Below are positions 27,521 through 35,672 of a stretch of 64,000 nucleotides of DNA, in pieces. A program made the position numbers and the translations under genes. The stretch comes from Perlabentimonas gracilis. Lineage in GTDB: Bacteria > Bacteroidota > Bacteroidia > Bacteroidales > Tenuifilaceae. The notes beneath the pieces were generated by a model. The model was not told the DNA's origin. It saw only the letters and a list, made by a program, of their open reading frames with translations, and ran no database searches. The DNA lies in NCBI RefSeq assembly GCF_011174675.1, contig NZ_JAANIG010000005.1, positions 1-64,000 of the forward strand. Reading direction: 5' to 3'. Position 1 is the first letter of the stretch. Every line of letters starts with the position of its first letter.

Positions 27521-27541
27521 AGTTATTTAAAATTGTGTATA

Positions 27542-27549
27542 CAAATATA
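27542..27549 (-). promoter_or_regulatory. -7 promoter box for the DUF456 gene
   Basis: The minus strand reads TATATTTG, matching TAnnTTTG, 22 bases before the start codon. Confidence 0.5.
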
Positions 27550-27589
27550 TCTTTTATATCTATATGGCGAAACCAGTTTGAGCTAATGC

Positions 27590-27621
27590 TTGATTCGAGT
27601 ATAGAATTTTTCCTAAATTTG
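27590..27621 (+). promoter_or_regulatory. Complete Bacteroidota promoter for the acylphosphatase gene
   Basis: A -33 TTG (27590-27592) is followed after 21 bases by a -7 box TAAATTTG (27614-27621). Its predicted start site lies just before the ATG at 27641. Confidence 0.65.
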
Positions 27622-27640
27622 AGCTAAAAGTTAGTTGGAT

Positions 27641-27913
27641 ATGGATGTTAAAGCAAAAAGCATAGTGCTCAAAGGTAAAGTGCAGCAGGTTGGGTTCCGC
27701 TATTTTGTATTTAAGCTGGCTGCCGAACTTGACGTTAAGGGATTCGTAAAAAATCAGCCCGATGGAAGCGTATATGTTGAGGCCGAAGCCGATGCACATA
27801 CCATCGAGGTGTTTGAAGCGCACTGCAAAATGGGGTCACCTCACTCAAACGTAACCCATTTCTTTGTCCAGCCTATACCTACTCAACATTTCAAGGAGTT
27901 TACCATTAGGTAA
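27641..27913 (+). CDS. acyP: Acylphosphatase
   Basis: This 90-aa protein is a single acylphosphatase domain. The phosphate loop reads VQQVGFRYF (the usual Gly is Gln) with the catalytic Arg present, and the catalytic Asn is in GFVKNQPDGSVYVEAEA. It hydrolyses acyl phosphates such as carbamoyl phosphate and acetyl phosphate. The ATG at 27641 is used rather than the TTG two codons upstream because it sits 20 bases after a clear -7 box. It is a single-gene unit near the carbamate kinase/OTC pair, which may be coincidence. Confidence 0.92.
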   Translation: MDVKAKSIVLKGKVQQVGFRYFVFKLAAELDVKGFVKNQPDGSVYVEAEADAHTIEVFEAHCKMGSPHSNVTHFFVQPIPTQHFKEFTIR

Positions 27914-27954
27914 AGTCTTATTTTGTTAATTTTAAGTATAACTCTTTATTGATG

Positions 27955-28509
27955 TTAATACGTGTTGAATCCCACCGCCTGCTCAAGGCTTTTCCTTCGC
28001 TTTTCTCTAACTTCGGGTTTGGCAGGATAGCCAAGCGTAATGATTAGGATAGGACGCTTGGTTCTGGGGATATTAAGCAGTCTTTTTACAGCCGATTCAT
28101 CAAACCAGCCAATCATGCATGAACCAAGCCCCTCGGCAGTTGCTGCAAGACAAATGTGCTCGGCAGCAATCCCAATATCTATAAGTGGAAGGTTCTTTTG
28201 CTTAACCACGCTCCCAAATTTCGAGTTGAAATTCCCTCCCTCAAGCACAATTACTATATGAACTGGTGCTTGCTTAGTAAAATGGTTCATGCCCAATATT
28301 TTGCTTGAGGTGGTATCGGCTAGCTTGTTTTTTAGCTCCGTATCGTTTACCACAATAAACCTCCAGGGCTGAGCATTGCAGGCCGATGGCGCTAATCGAG
28401 CTGTCTCCAGAATCCGTTCCAGTTTTTCTGGCTCTATAGGCTGATCTGTATACCCTCTATCGCTCTGGCGATTTTTAACTAATGATTGAAAATATTCGCT
28501 TGTGTTCAT
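27955..28509 (-). CDS. Nitroreductase family protein
   Basis: This 184-aa FMN oxidoreductase has RQSDRGYTDQPI near residue 14, APSACNAQPWRFIVV near 36 and GLGSCMIGWFDE near 128, all family markers. It would reduce nitro compounds or quinones with NAD(P)H. Family members sometimes have an iron-sulfur N-terminal domain; this one does not. It follows the Rossmann oxidoreductase gene on the same strand, but a repeat-rich gap of about 127 nt separates them, so co-transcription is uncertain. Confidence 0.92.
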   Translation of the reverse strand: MNTSEYFQSLVKNRQSDRGYTDQPIEPEKLERILETARLAPSACNAQPWRFIVVNDTELKNKLADTTSSKILGMNHFTKQAPVHIVIVLEGGNFNSKFGSVVKQKNLPLIDIGIAAEHICLAATAEGLGSCMIGWFDESAVKRLLNIPRTKRPILIITLGYPAKPEVREKRRKSLEQAVGFNTY

Positions 28510-28512
28510 AAA

Positions 28513-28561
28513 GACTGATTGATTACCGATTACTGACTACTGACTACCGACTACCGATTAC
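28513..28561. repeat. Heptanucleotide tandem repeat (GAYTACY type)
   Basis: About seven tandem 7-nt units, all variants of GACTACC or GATTACC, directly precede the nitroreductase start. Similar 7-nt arrays with other unit sequences occur elsewhere in the window. Confidence 0.75.
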
Positions 28562-28569
28562 TTTTCTCT

Positions 28570-28636
28570 GTCTTCCGTCTTCCCTCGTCAACCTCCAAAA
28601 AGCGTCGGTTTACGAGGCAGGCGTCTTCCAACTTCC
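28570..28636. repeat. GTCTTCC heptamers around a hairpin
   Basis: Two GTCTTCC units (28570-28583) and another GTCTTCC plus AACTTCC (28623-28636) bracket a 6-bp stem (CCTCGT with ACGAGG, 28583-28617). It lies between two genes and ends at the stop of the downstream Rossmann-fold gene. Confidence 0.6.
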
Positions 28637-29299
28637 CTACCTCTTCGCATCGTACTCCTTGCTATACAGATTAAGCGTGTTCGATTCGGCAATTATTGTA
28701 CCTTGTCCCTGTTCTACAAGAGCAATCATCGCTTTGGCTACATCTTCGTCTTTAATTCCCTTGTATTTTTTTAGGGGACCGATAAAGAGGATGCTAAATA
28801 TGGAGTATAAGACTTTTCCAATATCCTCGGCAATGCGTCTCTCGTTTCGCTTACCCAGTAGGAGTGAGGGGCGAACAATTACTAACCGTGCGAAACCTAT
28901 CTTCTTAAGTTCTTCCTCAACTTGCCCTTTGGTTTTCAGATAAAAGTTCTTCGATTTTGGATTAGCCCCAATGGAACTTACCACGGCAAATCGTTCAATA
29001 CCTGCAGTTTTAGCCTTTTGGGCAAAGTCAACTACCATGTCAAAATCAACCTTGCGAAAAGCTTCTCTTGAACCAGCTTTTCTCATGGTGGTTCCCAAAC
29101 AGCAGAATGCGTAGTTTATTTCGGAAGGGATTGAGTAGATGCCATTCTCAATGGGAATGAGAACCGACTTTTCGGTTAGGTTACTCGGGGCTCTCCTTGA
29201 CACTAAGTGCAATTTAGCATGATTAGGGTTATTACTTAAGATTTCGTGAAGTTTTGACCCAATAAGCCCTGTGGAGCCTATAATTATTGATGCCTTCAT
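28637..29299 (-). CDS. NAD(P)-binding Rossmann oxidoreductase (HTATIP2-like)
   Basis: This 220-aa atypical SDR/epimerase-like protein starts with SIIIGSTGLIGSKLHEIL, a glycine-rich nucleotide site. It contains NYAFCCLGTTMRKAGS and VVSSIGANPKSKNFYLKTKG, which match the HTATIP2/TIP30-like and YwnB-like group. Activity is unknown. The region before its start (29300-29476) is AT-rich with no recognised element. Confidence 0.88.
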   Translation of the reverse strand: MKASIIIGSTGLIGSKLHEILSNNPNHAKLHLVSRRAPSNLTEKSVLIPIENGIYSIPSEINYAFCCLGTTMRKAGSREAFRKVDFDMVVDFAQKAKTAGIERFAVVSSIGANPKSKNFYLKTKGQVEEELKKIGFARLVIVRPSLLLGKRNERRIAEDIGKVLYSIFSILFIGPLKKYKGIKDEDVAKAMIALVEQGQGTIIAESNTLNLYSKEYDAKR

Positions 29300-29476
29300 A
29301 TTTCTATTCTGGTTATTGGCAATTTGCGTATTATATTTTTTAATAGTCGAGCCTTAAAACTAGCGCTTTGTTAACTACTAACAAATTCATCGAGTTCTAG
29401 CTTAGGCACGAGATCAATTATTTCCATTGATTTGACTATGCTTAGCAAGCAATGTAATACTAATGTAACGCTTCCT

Positions 29477-30391
29477 CTATTTATGGACGAATAGTTCGTT
29501 TATTCTTTTCAACACATCTTTTGTCTCCCTGAGACTTGTTACCACAACCCAGTCGTGAAACATTCCAGAATACTCAAAATAGTTAAAGTTGATATTTTGG
29601 ATTTCAAGTATTTGTTTTAGCTTTCGTGCATCTGCAATAAGAACGTCGCTAGTGCCTGTAAATATAGATATCTTTCCTAGATTGGAAAAATCCCCATGTA
29701 TTGGGCTTACCCTGAAGTCTGTAACATCTAAGCTGCCTGCATATTTTTTCCCTGCTATTTTCAATGCCTTTATGCTTAAAATTTTGTCGAGCTTATCATA
29801 CTTAACAATCTCAGGATTCGACATTGAAGCATCGAGCCATGGCGAAAGCAGGGTTAGTTGCTCGGGCCGCTTTAGGCCTTCGTTTCTAATTTTTTGGGCA
29901 AAGCCCAAGGCAAGCCCTCCACCTGCCGAATCGCCCATAAAAACTACTTTCTTTGAGGAATAGTTGGCAGTTAGTTTTGCGTAAACCGCATCAAGAAAAT
30001 GGTATGTATCGATACAGGTTGATTCGGGAGCCAATGGGTAATCGGGAACAACAAATGTTGCATTTGAGCTATCCAGCAGCTTATTAATTAGTTGCCAATG
30101 CATTGGGGTTATGTTCGCATAGTATGCCCCACCGTGAAGATAAAGTATTATGGTATCGCTTTCGCTATTTTTTGGTGATATTGTCCAAACCGTTCTTCCA
30201 TTATATCCCTCTTCATTAACATTAAATTTTTTTAGCATTGATTTAGGAATGCTTGCAGGAGTTTTGCTGTAACCATTGCTTAGAATTTTTCTTTCCATTG
30301 CCCGCTTCATACCAAACAACCCCATGAAAAATTGAATAAACCTTGATTCAAGGCTTGGCGGAACTGCGTGATAATATTCCTTTCCGCTCAT
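29477..30391 (-). CDS. Alpha/beta hydrolase of the hormone-sensitive-lipase group
   Basis: This 304-aa esterase-like hydrolase has the HSL-type oxyanion motif YLHGGAYYA near residue 88, nucleophile elbow GDSAGGGLA near 155 and the catalytic His in GMFHDWVV near 280. These enzymes hydrolyse short or lipid-like esters. It is the last gene of the minus-strand cluster. Its start overlaps the stop of the FAD enzyme by four bases (30388-30391), so translational coupling is likely. This suggests an ester is made or removed in the pathway encoded by the cluster. Confidence 0.92.
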   Translation of the reverse strand: MSGKEYYHAVPPSLESRFIQFFMGLFGMKRAMERKILSNGYSKTPASIPKSMLKKFNVNEEGYNGRTVWTISPKNSESDTIILYLHGGAYYANITPMHWQLINKLLDSSNATFVVPDYPLAPESTCIDTYHFLDAVYAKLTANYSSKKVVFMGDSAGGGLALGFAQKIRNEGLKRPEQLTLLSPWLDASMSNPEIVKYDKLDKILSIKALKIAGKKYAGSLDVTDFRVSPIHGDFSNLGKISIFTGTSDVLIADARKLKQILEIQNINFNYFEYSGMFHDWVVVTSLRETKDVLKRINELFVHK

Positions 30392-32004
30392 TTAGATTTG
30401 CTTTTGATTACCCTATCGGCAGCAAGTTTGCCAGTTACAATTGACATTGGAAAGCCTGATGGGCTGTAGGTCCACTGACCAGCCTGAAAAACATTTGGCA
30501 ATATGGTTTTAACGGAATTGTTTACCTTAAGCATTTGATTGACTGCCGGCACAAATGGATTGGTGAATGCCCAGCCCGTAAGGGCTCCGTGGGAGTTACC
30601 CGTAAGCCTCTCAAATGTTGATGGCGATGATGAAAACCGGTTCGCCACTTTATCCTTTATGCCCGGATAAATGGTATCGTTCAAAATTTCAATCGTAAGG
30701 ATTTCCATAAAATCCCTTATCTCATCTTTCCAGCCAAACTCCTCAATCCGCTTATCTAACTTATAATCTAGAAATAGGCTTACCTCAAGGCCAACCTTAC
30801 CTTCGGGAGCCAAAGTTGGATCGCGCAGAACGGGAATGGCAATTTCAAAAGTATTAAATCTGAAATACTCTTGTAGATAATCCTTTACCTTATTTTTCAG
30901 TTCAATATTATCTGTTTGGATTTTTTTTGAACTAATAAACTCATCAATATCTTTTTTTGATACTGATGACAACCCACGTTTATCGGGAGTGTAGAAGAAA
31001 TGTCCCGTACAAATATTTTCGAAATACTCCTTCCTCTCATTCACAGTTAGATAAACTGTAAAAACCGAATCGCCACCTTTTAGGGGATTAAGTTCGGCTC
31101 TTTTTTGGTCAATTCTTTTTATTAACTCCTTGTTTTCTAATTTTTCAATTGGTATAACATTGTAAAGCTGCTTTAAGTCGCTGGCCCAAATCAAATTGGA
31201 ATATTCAATGCGATTCCCCTTACTGTCCATTATATATTTTTCTTCAGGGTTTATGTTGGTAACTGAAATTCCTGTATTTATAACACCTCCCCTTTCGGTA
31301 ACAAAATTGGCCACCCTATCACCTACTATTCCAGTTCCGCCTTTTGGGTAATGGTAGTCCAGGTAAAGGCTAAAGTAGCTTAGGGCAAACGATATTGGCG
31401 TGTTTTTAAAGAAGTGCTGCGCAATGATATCAATTAGCGCCTGATTATTTGTAAGCCTTGCTAAGTAATCCTCAACTGGTTCGTAAAGCTTATTAATTTT
31501 TCGCATTGTGAATAGGAAGCGGAATAGCCAGGGAAGCAGTTCGCCGAATAGGTACTTTTTATTCTTGGCAAAATCCATTAGGGCGGGGTTATCGATGCCG
31601 TAAAGAACATCCATATAGCCCATTATCTTTTTTATCTCCTTGATAATGGCTGAAATATCACTGGCACTATCTGGATAAAAAGATTTTAGAAATGCTTCAT
31701 ACTCGGCAATGCTGTTTTTATCGATAACCTTGATTACCTTATCCTCTATGCCAACCGAAATGGTGACTTTTTGGAATTCGATGTCGATTCCCAGTTGCCT
31801 CAGCATGGGAAAAACAATGCCAGAATTTTCGATTGAACGTAATCCCGAATCGAAATAGACGTTGTTGCGCTGAAAGGTTTGCACCAAACCTCCAACCTTT
31901 GGCTGTCGCTCGAAAAGTACTACCGATTTGCCCGATTTGGCGATATACGCAGCAGCAGTTAGCCCTGCTATTCCGCCACCAACAACTACTGCATCGTACT
32001 TCAT
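30388..32004 (-). CDS. CrtI/RetSat-like FAD-dependent oxidoreductase (copy 2)
   Basis: This 538-aa flavoprotein has the FAD-binding Rossmann motif VVVGGGIAGLTAAAYIAKSG at the N-terminus and the long substrate domain of phytoene desaturase, carotenoid isomerase or retinol saturase relatives. The C-terminal FAD segment is QAGQWTYSPSGFPMS. The start at 32004 (MKYDAVVVGGG) is preferred to 32043 because it puts the FAD motif at the terminus and follows the upstream stop by four bases. It is a tandem paralogue of the next gene, sharing motifs such as SLYLDYHYPKGGTGIV. The substrate is probably a polyunsaturated lipid or isoprenoid, which is inference. Confidence 0.88.
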   Translation of the reverse strand: MKYDAVVVGGGIAGLTAAAYIAKSGKSVVLFERQPKVGGLVQTFQRNNVYFDSGLRSIENSGIVFPMLRQLGIDIEFQKVTISVGIEDKVIKVIDKNSIAEYEAFLKSFYPDSASDISAIIKEIKKIMGYMDVLYGIDNPALMDFAKNKKYLFGELLPWLFRFLFTMRKINKLYEPVEDYLARLTNNQALIDIIAQHFFKNTPISFALSYFSLYLDYHYPKGGTGIVGDRVANFVTERGGVINTGISVTNINPEEKYIMDSKGNRIEYSNLIWASDLKQLYNVIPIEKLENKELIKRIDQKRAELNPLKGGDSVFTVYLTVNERKEYFENICTGHFFYTPDKRGLSSVSKKDIDEFISSKKIQTDNIELKNKVKDYLQEYFRFNTFEIAIPVLRDPTLAPEGKVGLEVSLFLDYKLDKRIEEFGWKDEIRDFMEILTIEILNDTIYPGIKDKVANRFSSSPSTFERLTGNSHGALTGWAFTNPFVPAVNQMLKVNNSVKTILPNVFQAGQWTYSPSGFPMSIVTGKLAADRVIKSKSK

Positions 32005-32008
32005 CTCT

Positions 32009-33616
32009 CTATTTTTTTGATTTGAGAATCTTATTTGCAGCAATTTTCCCAGTTAGTATCGACATAGGAACACCCGCAGGACTGTAAGCCCATTGTCCGG
32101 CTTGATAAACATCTGGCAAAGGAGTGTAAACCGAACGATCTGCAATTTGAATTTTATTTATCACGGGCATATCTTTCTGAAACTCCCAGCCAACAATTGC
32201 TCCTTCGGAGCTGGCAGTACGGTTGTGGTAGCTTAGGGGCGAAAATGAAAAGCGACCTATCACCTTATCCTTTAGCATTGGGAAAACCGACTCAGAAATT
32301 ACCTTTAAAACAAGTTCCTCAATCCCGGAATTGAACTCTTCGAGCCATCCCGCCTCATTTATCTTTTTAAATAGTTCATAATCGGCAAGGAAACTGATAA
32401 TCATTCCCGTTTTACCGGGGGGGGCTAACTCCTTATCACGAAGTCCTGGAATTGATATCTCGAAGGTGTTAAGGGTTATGAATTTATTGAGCCAATCGAG
32501 AATTTGCTGCTTACTTACATTTGAGAAATTGTCTAGTAATTCGTAAAGTTCTTTCCGATGCGTTTCGCCCAAACCCTGTCGCGATGGGGTGTAGAAGAAG
32601 TGCCCATTGGCAATCTTGCCAAAGGTTTCAAGTGGTTCATCAACCTGAAGGAATAGCGTAAATACCGATTCGCCACCCTTGCTGCTAAGAATTTTCGCCT
32701 TCCTTTCTTCGAAATTGGATTTTATCTCTTCCGATAGCTTTTCAGTTTCAGCAATTCTATAAAGCGTTTTTAGGTCGGCAGCCCAAATTAGGTTCTTATA
32801 ATTGTAAGTGTTACCTTTTTCATCCACAACTGTTTTATTGTCGGGGGAGATTGCAGTAACCGATGTTGCGGTTTTAATCTCACCACCAAACTCAATTATC
32901 TTACCATATAATGCATCAGCAAGTTTGCCAACACCACCCTTGGGGTAGAAATAATCGAGATAGAGCGAAAAGTAGCTTAAGGCAAAGAATGTGGGCGTAT
33001 TCTTGAAGAAATGCTGGGCGATAATATCCCTAAGCGATGGATTTTTTACCACTGAATTTAGGTAATCCTCCACAGGAACTTGCATCCGGTTAATTTTACC
33101 TACGGTAAATAGGAAGCGTGGCATCCACGGAAGGAGTTTTTTGAAGATAAAGGATGTGTCGCGCTTTAAATCCTTGAATAGCGGATTCTCAATTCCGTAA
33201 AGCACATCCATGTACTTCATTATCTTGCGGATGGTTTTAACCACCTCATCAATCTCCTTCTCACTCTCGGGATAGAATTTTTTTAGTAGCTGCTTGTAAT
33301 CTTTTAAACTATCGATATTCTTGATGTTTAGTATTTTATTCTCAACACCAAGTGAAACGGGGCTTTTTACCACTTCAAGTTCAATGTTTAAATCCTTAAG
33401 CATGGGGAAGATTATCCCAGCATCCTCCAGCGCTCTAACCCCAGCATCGAAATGAAATCCGTTACGGGTAAAAGAGTTTACAAGCCCACCCAGTTCCCGA
33501 TTTTTTTCAATAAGAAGAACATTTTGTCCCTCACGGGCCAAGTAGGTTGTTGCTGTTAAACCGGCAATTCCTCCACCGACTACTATGGTATCGTATGAGT
33601 TATCTGACATAGACAT
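32009..33616 (-). CDS. CrtI/RetSat-like FAD-dependent oxidoreductase (copy 1)
   Basis: This 535-aa paralogue of the adjacent gene starts with IVVGGGIAGLTATTYLAREG. It has the same architecture and shared landmarks such as AQHFFKNTPTFFALSYFSLY and QAGQWAYSPAGVPMS. Two similar but diverged copies in tandem suggest two successive redox or isomerisation steps, or a heteromer, on related substrates. They are not halves of a broken gene, as each is full length. The gene is followed by copy 2 and preceded on the same strand by the SDR gene. Confidence 0.88.
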   Translation of the reverse strand: MSMSDNSYDTIVVGGGIAGLTATTYLAREGQNVLLIEKNRELGGLVNSFTRNGFHFDAGVRALEDAGIIFPMLKDLNIELEVVKSPVSLGVENKILNIKNIDSLKDYKQLLKKFYPESEKEIDEVVKTIRKIMKYMDVLYGIENPLFKDLKRDTSFIFKKLLPWMPRFLFTVGKINRMQVPVEDYLNSVVKNPSLRDIIAQHFFKNTPTFFALSYFSLYLDYFYPKGGVGKLADALYGKIIEFGGEIKTATSVTAISPDNKTVVDEKGNTYNYKNLIWAADLKTLYRIAETEKLSEEIKSNFEERKAKILSSKGGESVFTLFLQVDEPLETFGKIANGHFFYTPSRQGLGETHRKELYELLDNFSNVSKQQILDWLNKFITLNTFEISIPGLRDKELAPPGKTGMIISFLADYELFKKINEAGWLEEFNSGIEELVLKVISESVFPMLKDKVIGRFSFSPLSYHNRTASSEGAIVGWEFQKDMPVINKIQIADRSVYTPLPDVYQAGQWAYSPAGVPMSILTGKIAANKILKSKK

Positions 33617-33647
33617 AAAATGTGATACTTAAAAAAGCAAATACAAA

Positions 33648-34619
33648 TTACCAAGTCAATTTATCTAATCCAGTTATTTTCAAAGTTTCATTCCATAGCA
33701 TAGGAGCTACCTCTCTATCCAATGCAGGTGGCGCGGGTTCTTCTTCGGTGGTTAGGTTAAAGAATTTTCCGCTCACATTATCCATCTCTTTTGAAACCCC
33801 CAAATAGTATAAAGCCTCCGCTGAAATATTGGGAGATTTTAATGTTTTATCGAAAAAATTTCGTTTAAACCATTTATAAACCGGTCCATTCTCCTGTCCC
33901 GTTTCCGTTTTTACTGCACCGGGGTGCATTGTATTTATTGTTACTCCTGTATTCTTTAGGTGTTCATCAAAGACTAGCATTGAGAGTAGCTGAGCCGTTT
34001 TGGCAGAGCCGTAGCTTTTAAGACCGGAGTAGCTGCGTTTTTCCCAGTTTAAATCGTCGAGCCTAAGGCCCCAAGCGGCAAAGCGATGCCCCTCGGAGCC
34101 AACCATAATAATGCGAGCCTGATTTTGCGTTTTCAATTTATCCTTTAAAAGATAATTCATAATGAACGATGAAAGGTAGTGAACCACAAAAACCTTATCA
34201 TGCCCTTCTGGCGTTAGCTCCCGTTTGGTAAGGTAAACCCCAGCATTGTGAATTATCACATCGATGGGCATTTTCAATTGCGCAAGCTCATTGGAAACAC
34301 GAAAAATATCTTTTAAACTACTTAAATCGGCAATTTTATAATCGCACTTTACGCCAAACTCACTCTCAATCTCACGGCGAAGGTTTTCTGATTTTTCAGG
34401 ATTTCGGTTAATGCAAAGCAGATTTGCCCCTTTTGAGGCGAATTTTAGTGCCGTAACCCGGCCAATTCCCGACGTGGCTCCTGTAATAACAACCAGTCTG
34501 CCGGCAAAGTCATCGGGGCATACTTTGGGATCCTTAAGATTATTCCTAATCATTGCAAATACGTTAGACCACTTGTACTCGCGGATGTATTGTTTCGTTT
34601 TATTTCTCATAAAAGCCAC
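33648..34619 (-). CDS. Short-chain dehydrogenase/reductase
   Basis: This 323-aa SDR has the cofactor motif TGATSGIG, the HNAG motif and the catalytic YGSAK. The size and the C-terminal extension match WW-domain oxidoreductase or retinol-dehydrogenase-like SDRs that act on lipid alcohols. Its start overlaps the stop of the SnoaL-like gene by one base. Together with two RetSat-like enzymes it supports a lipid or retinoid-like pathway. Confidence 0.92.
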   Translation of the reverse strand: MAFMRNKTKQYIREYKWSNVFAMIRNNLKDPKVCPDDFAGRLVVITGATSGIGRVTALKFASKGANLLCINRNPEKSENLRREIESEFGVKCDYKIADLSSLKDIFRVSNELAQLKMPIDVIIHNAGVYLTKRELTPEGHDKVFVVHYLSSFIMNYLLKDKLKTQNQARIIMVGSEGHRFAAWGLRLDDLNWEKRSYSGLKSYGSAKTAQLLSMLVFDEHLKNTGVTINTMHPGAVKTETGQENGPVYKWFKRNFFDKTLKSPNISAEALYYLGVSKEMDNVSGKFFNLTTEEEPAPPALDREVAPMLWNETLKITGLDKLTW

Positions 34620-35092
34620 TATCCAAATTTTTTGATTAGGAACCTGCGGTACATCTTGCCAAAACGGGGGATATTATTAAAAATATCACCCCATAAATCG
34701 TAGTAGTCGCGCTGCTCCTTAATTAGTCCATCCTCGCTAAGCACCAACTTAGTTGCGCCATACATTGGAGTATTGGGATACTTCTTAAACATCATGGTCA
34801 TTACCCAGTCGAACATTATCACGTTTTCGTTTTGTGTTATGGCCAAAATTTCCATTTTCAGCTGCTGGGTGCGCTTGGTGAGGCGGTTGCACATGGCAAT
34901 AAAGTTTTCTAGCCCCTCAATTCGCTGAATGGTATCCTGAAAAACGATATCCTTATGGTAGTAGGGAAAAATATGCGACCAGTCGGGCTTGCCCTCCCGA
35001 TTGTATGTCTGCGTCCACAACTCCTTGATTGTGTCAATATTTAGGGTAACCCTTTCGGGTTCATTAGCAGTTAGATGATCCTGATAATTCAT
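34619..35092 (-). CDS. SnoaL/NTF2-like protein
   Basis: This 157-aa protein has an NTF2-like fold by pattern: LWTQTYNREGKPDWSHIFPY early, then the HYDIVFQDTI-type strand pattern and FDWVMTMMFKKYPN. Such proteins act as steroid isomerases, polyketide cyclases or binding proteins. Its stop overlaps the SDR start and it follows the DUF2141 gene by four bases, so it belongs to the cluster. The precise reaction is unknown. Confidence 0.82.
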   Translation of the reverse strand: MNYQDHLTANEPERVTLNIDTIKELWTQTYNREGKPDWSHIFPYYHKDIVFQDTIQRIEGLENFIAMCNRLTKRTQQLKMEILAITQNENVIMFDWVMTMMFKKYPNTPMYGATKLVLSEDGLIKEQRDYYDLWGDIFNNIPRFGKMYRRFLIKKFG

Positions 35093-35096
35093 AATT

Positions 35097-35504
35097 TTAA
35101 AAGTATTTGGGCTTGCACTTTATTGTCATAGATTCGTTAAGTTCGAATATGGTTTTCTCAAAAGATGGTGGGCCAAAGGTCATACTTGGGTTGTTCGAAA
35201 AGCCAAATCCTTCCTTAGGAATCCCTAGCCAGTTTGTGTCCAACTTGTTGTTATTGTTCTCATCATGAATAAACTTAAAGGCATATTTACCCGGTTCTAG
35301 TCCTTCAATAACGATTACAGTTTTATTGCCCGTAATATCCTTAGTTGCTGCACTAATTTGTGCTTCGTTTTCATTACTAAGTTCCAGATGAACTTGGCCA
35401 TTGTTGTTTCGCAATTCGTATATTTTAATTGTTATGGAAAGCTGGGCAAGTAACCCGAAGGGAATAAGAGACAAAACTATGAACAATAAATATACTCTTT
35501 TCAT
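35097..35504 (-). CDS. DUF2141 secreted protein
   Basis: This 135-aa protein has a signal peptide (about residues 1-20) and a DUF2141 domain containing EPGKYAFKFIHDENNNNKLD and GIPKEGFGFSNN. DUF2141 proteins are small periplasmic beta-sandwich proteins often found beside isoprenoid or carotenoid-type genes. It heads the six-gene cluster and lies downstream of the TonB-receptor terminator. Confidence 0.85.
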   Translation of the reverse strand: MKRVYLLFIVLSLIPFGLLAQLSITIKIYELRNNNGQVHLELSNENEAQISAATKDITGNKTVIVIEGLEPGKYAFKFIHDENNNNKLDTNWLGIPKEGFGFSNNPSMTFGPPSFEKTIFELNESMTIKCKPKYF

Positions 35505-35571
35505 ATTAATGCTTACTCTTCGATTGTATCAGTACTGTTTTCTGTTTCATTATAAAGCATCTAAACATAAT

Positions 35572-35608
35572 AAAAAAAGCCTTTGGTTGTATTCAAAGGC
35601 TTTTTTTT
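35572..35608. terminator. Bidirectional terminator upstream of the DUF2141 cluster
   Basis: A perfect stem (AGCCTTTG with CAAAGGCT) flanked by runs of A and T lies between the TonB receptor stop and the DUF2141 gene. On the minus strand it terminates the receptor transcript. Confidence 0.8.
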
Positions 35609-35672
35609 ATCATCTATATTTCTAACTAACCCCTTAGAGTCGATCCAGTAATTTAGTCATATTGACAAGCTT

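Noticed and set aside
30388-33616. One gene broken by a frameshift
   Set aside because: The two adjacent FAD enzymes both have complete N-terminal FAD motifs and C-terminal segments, so they are paralogues, not fragments.
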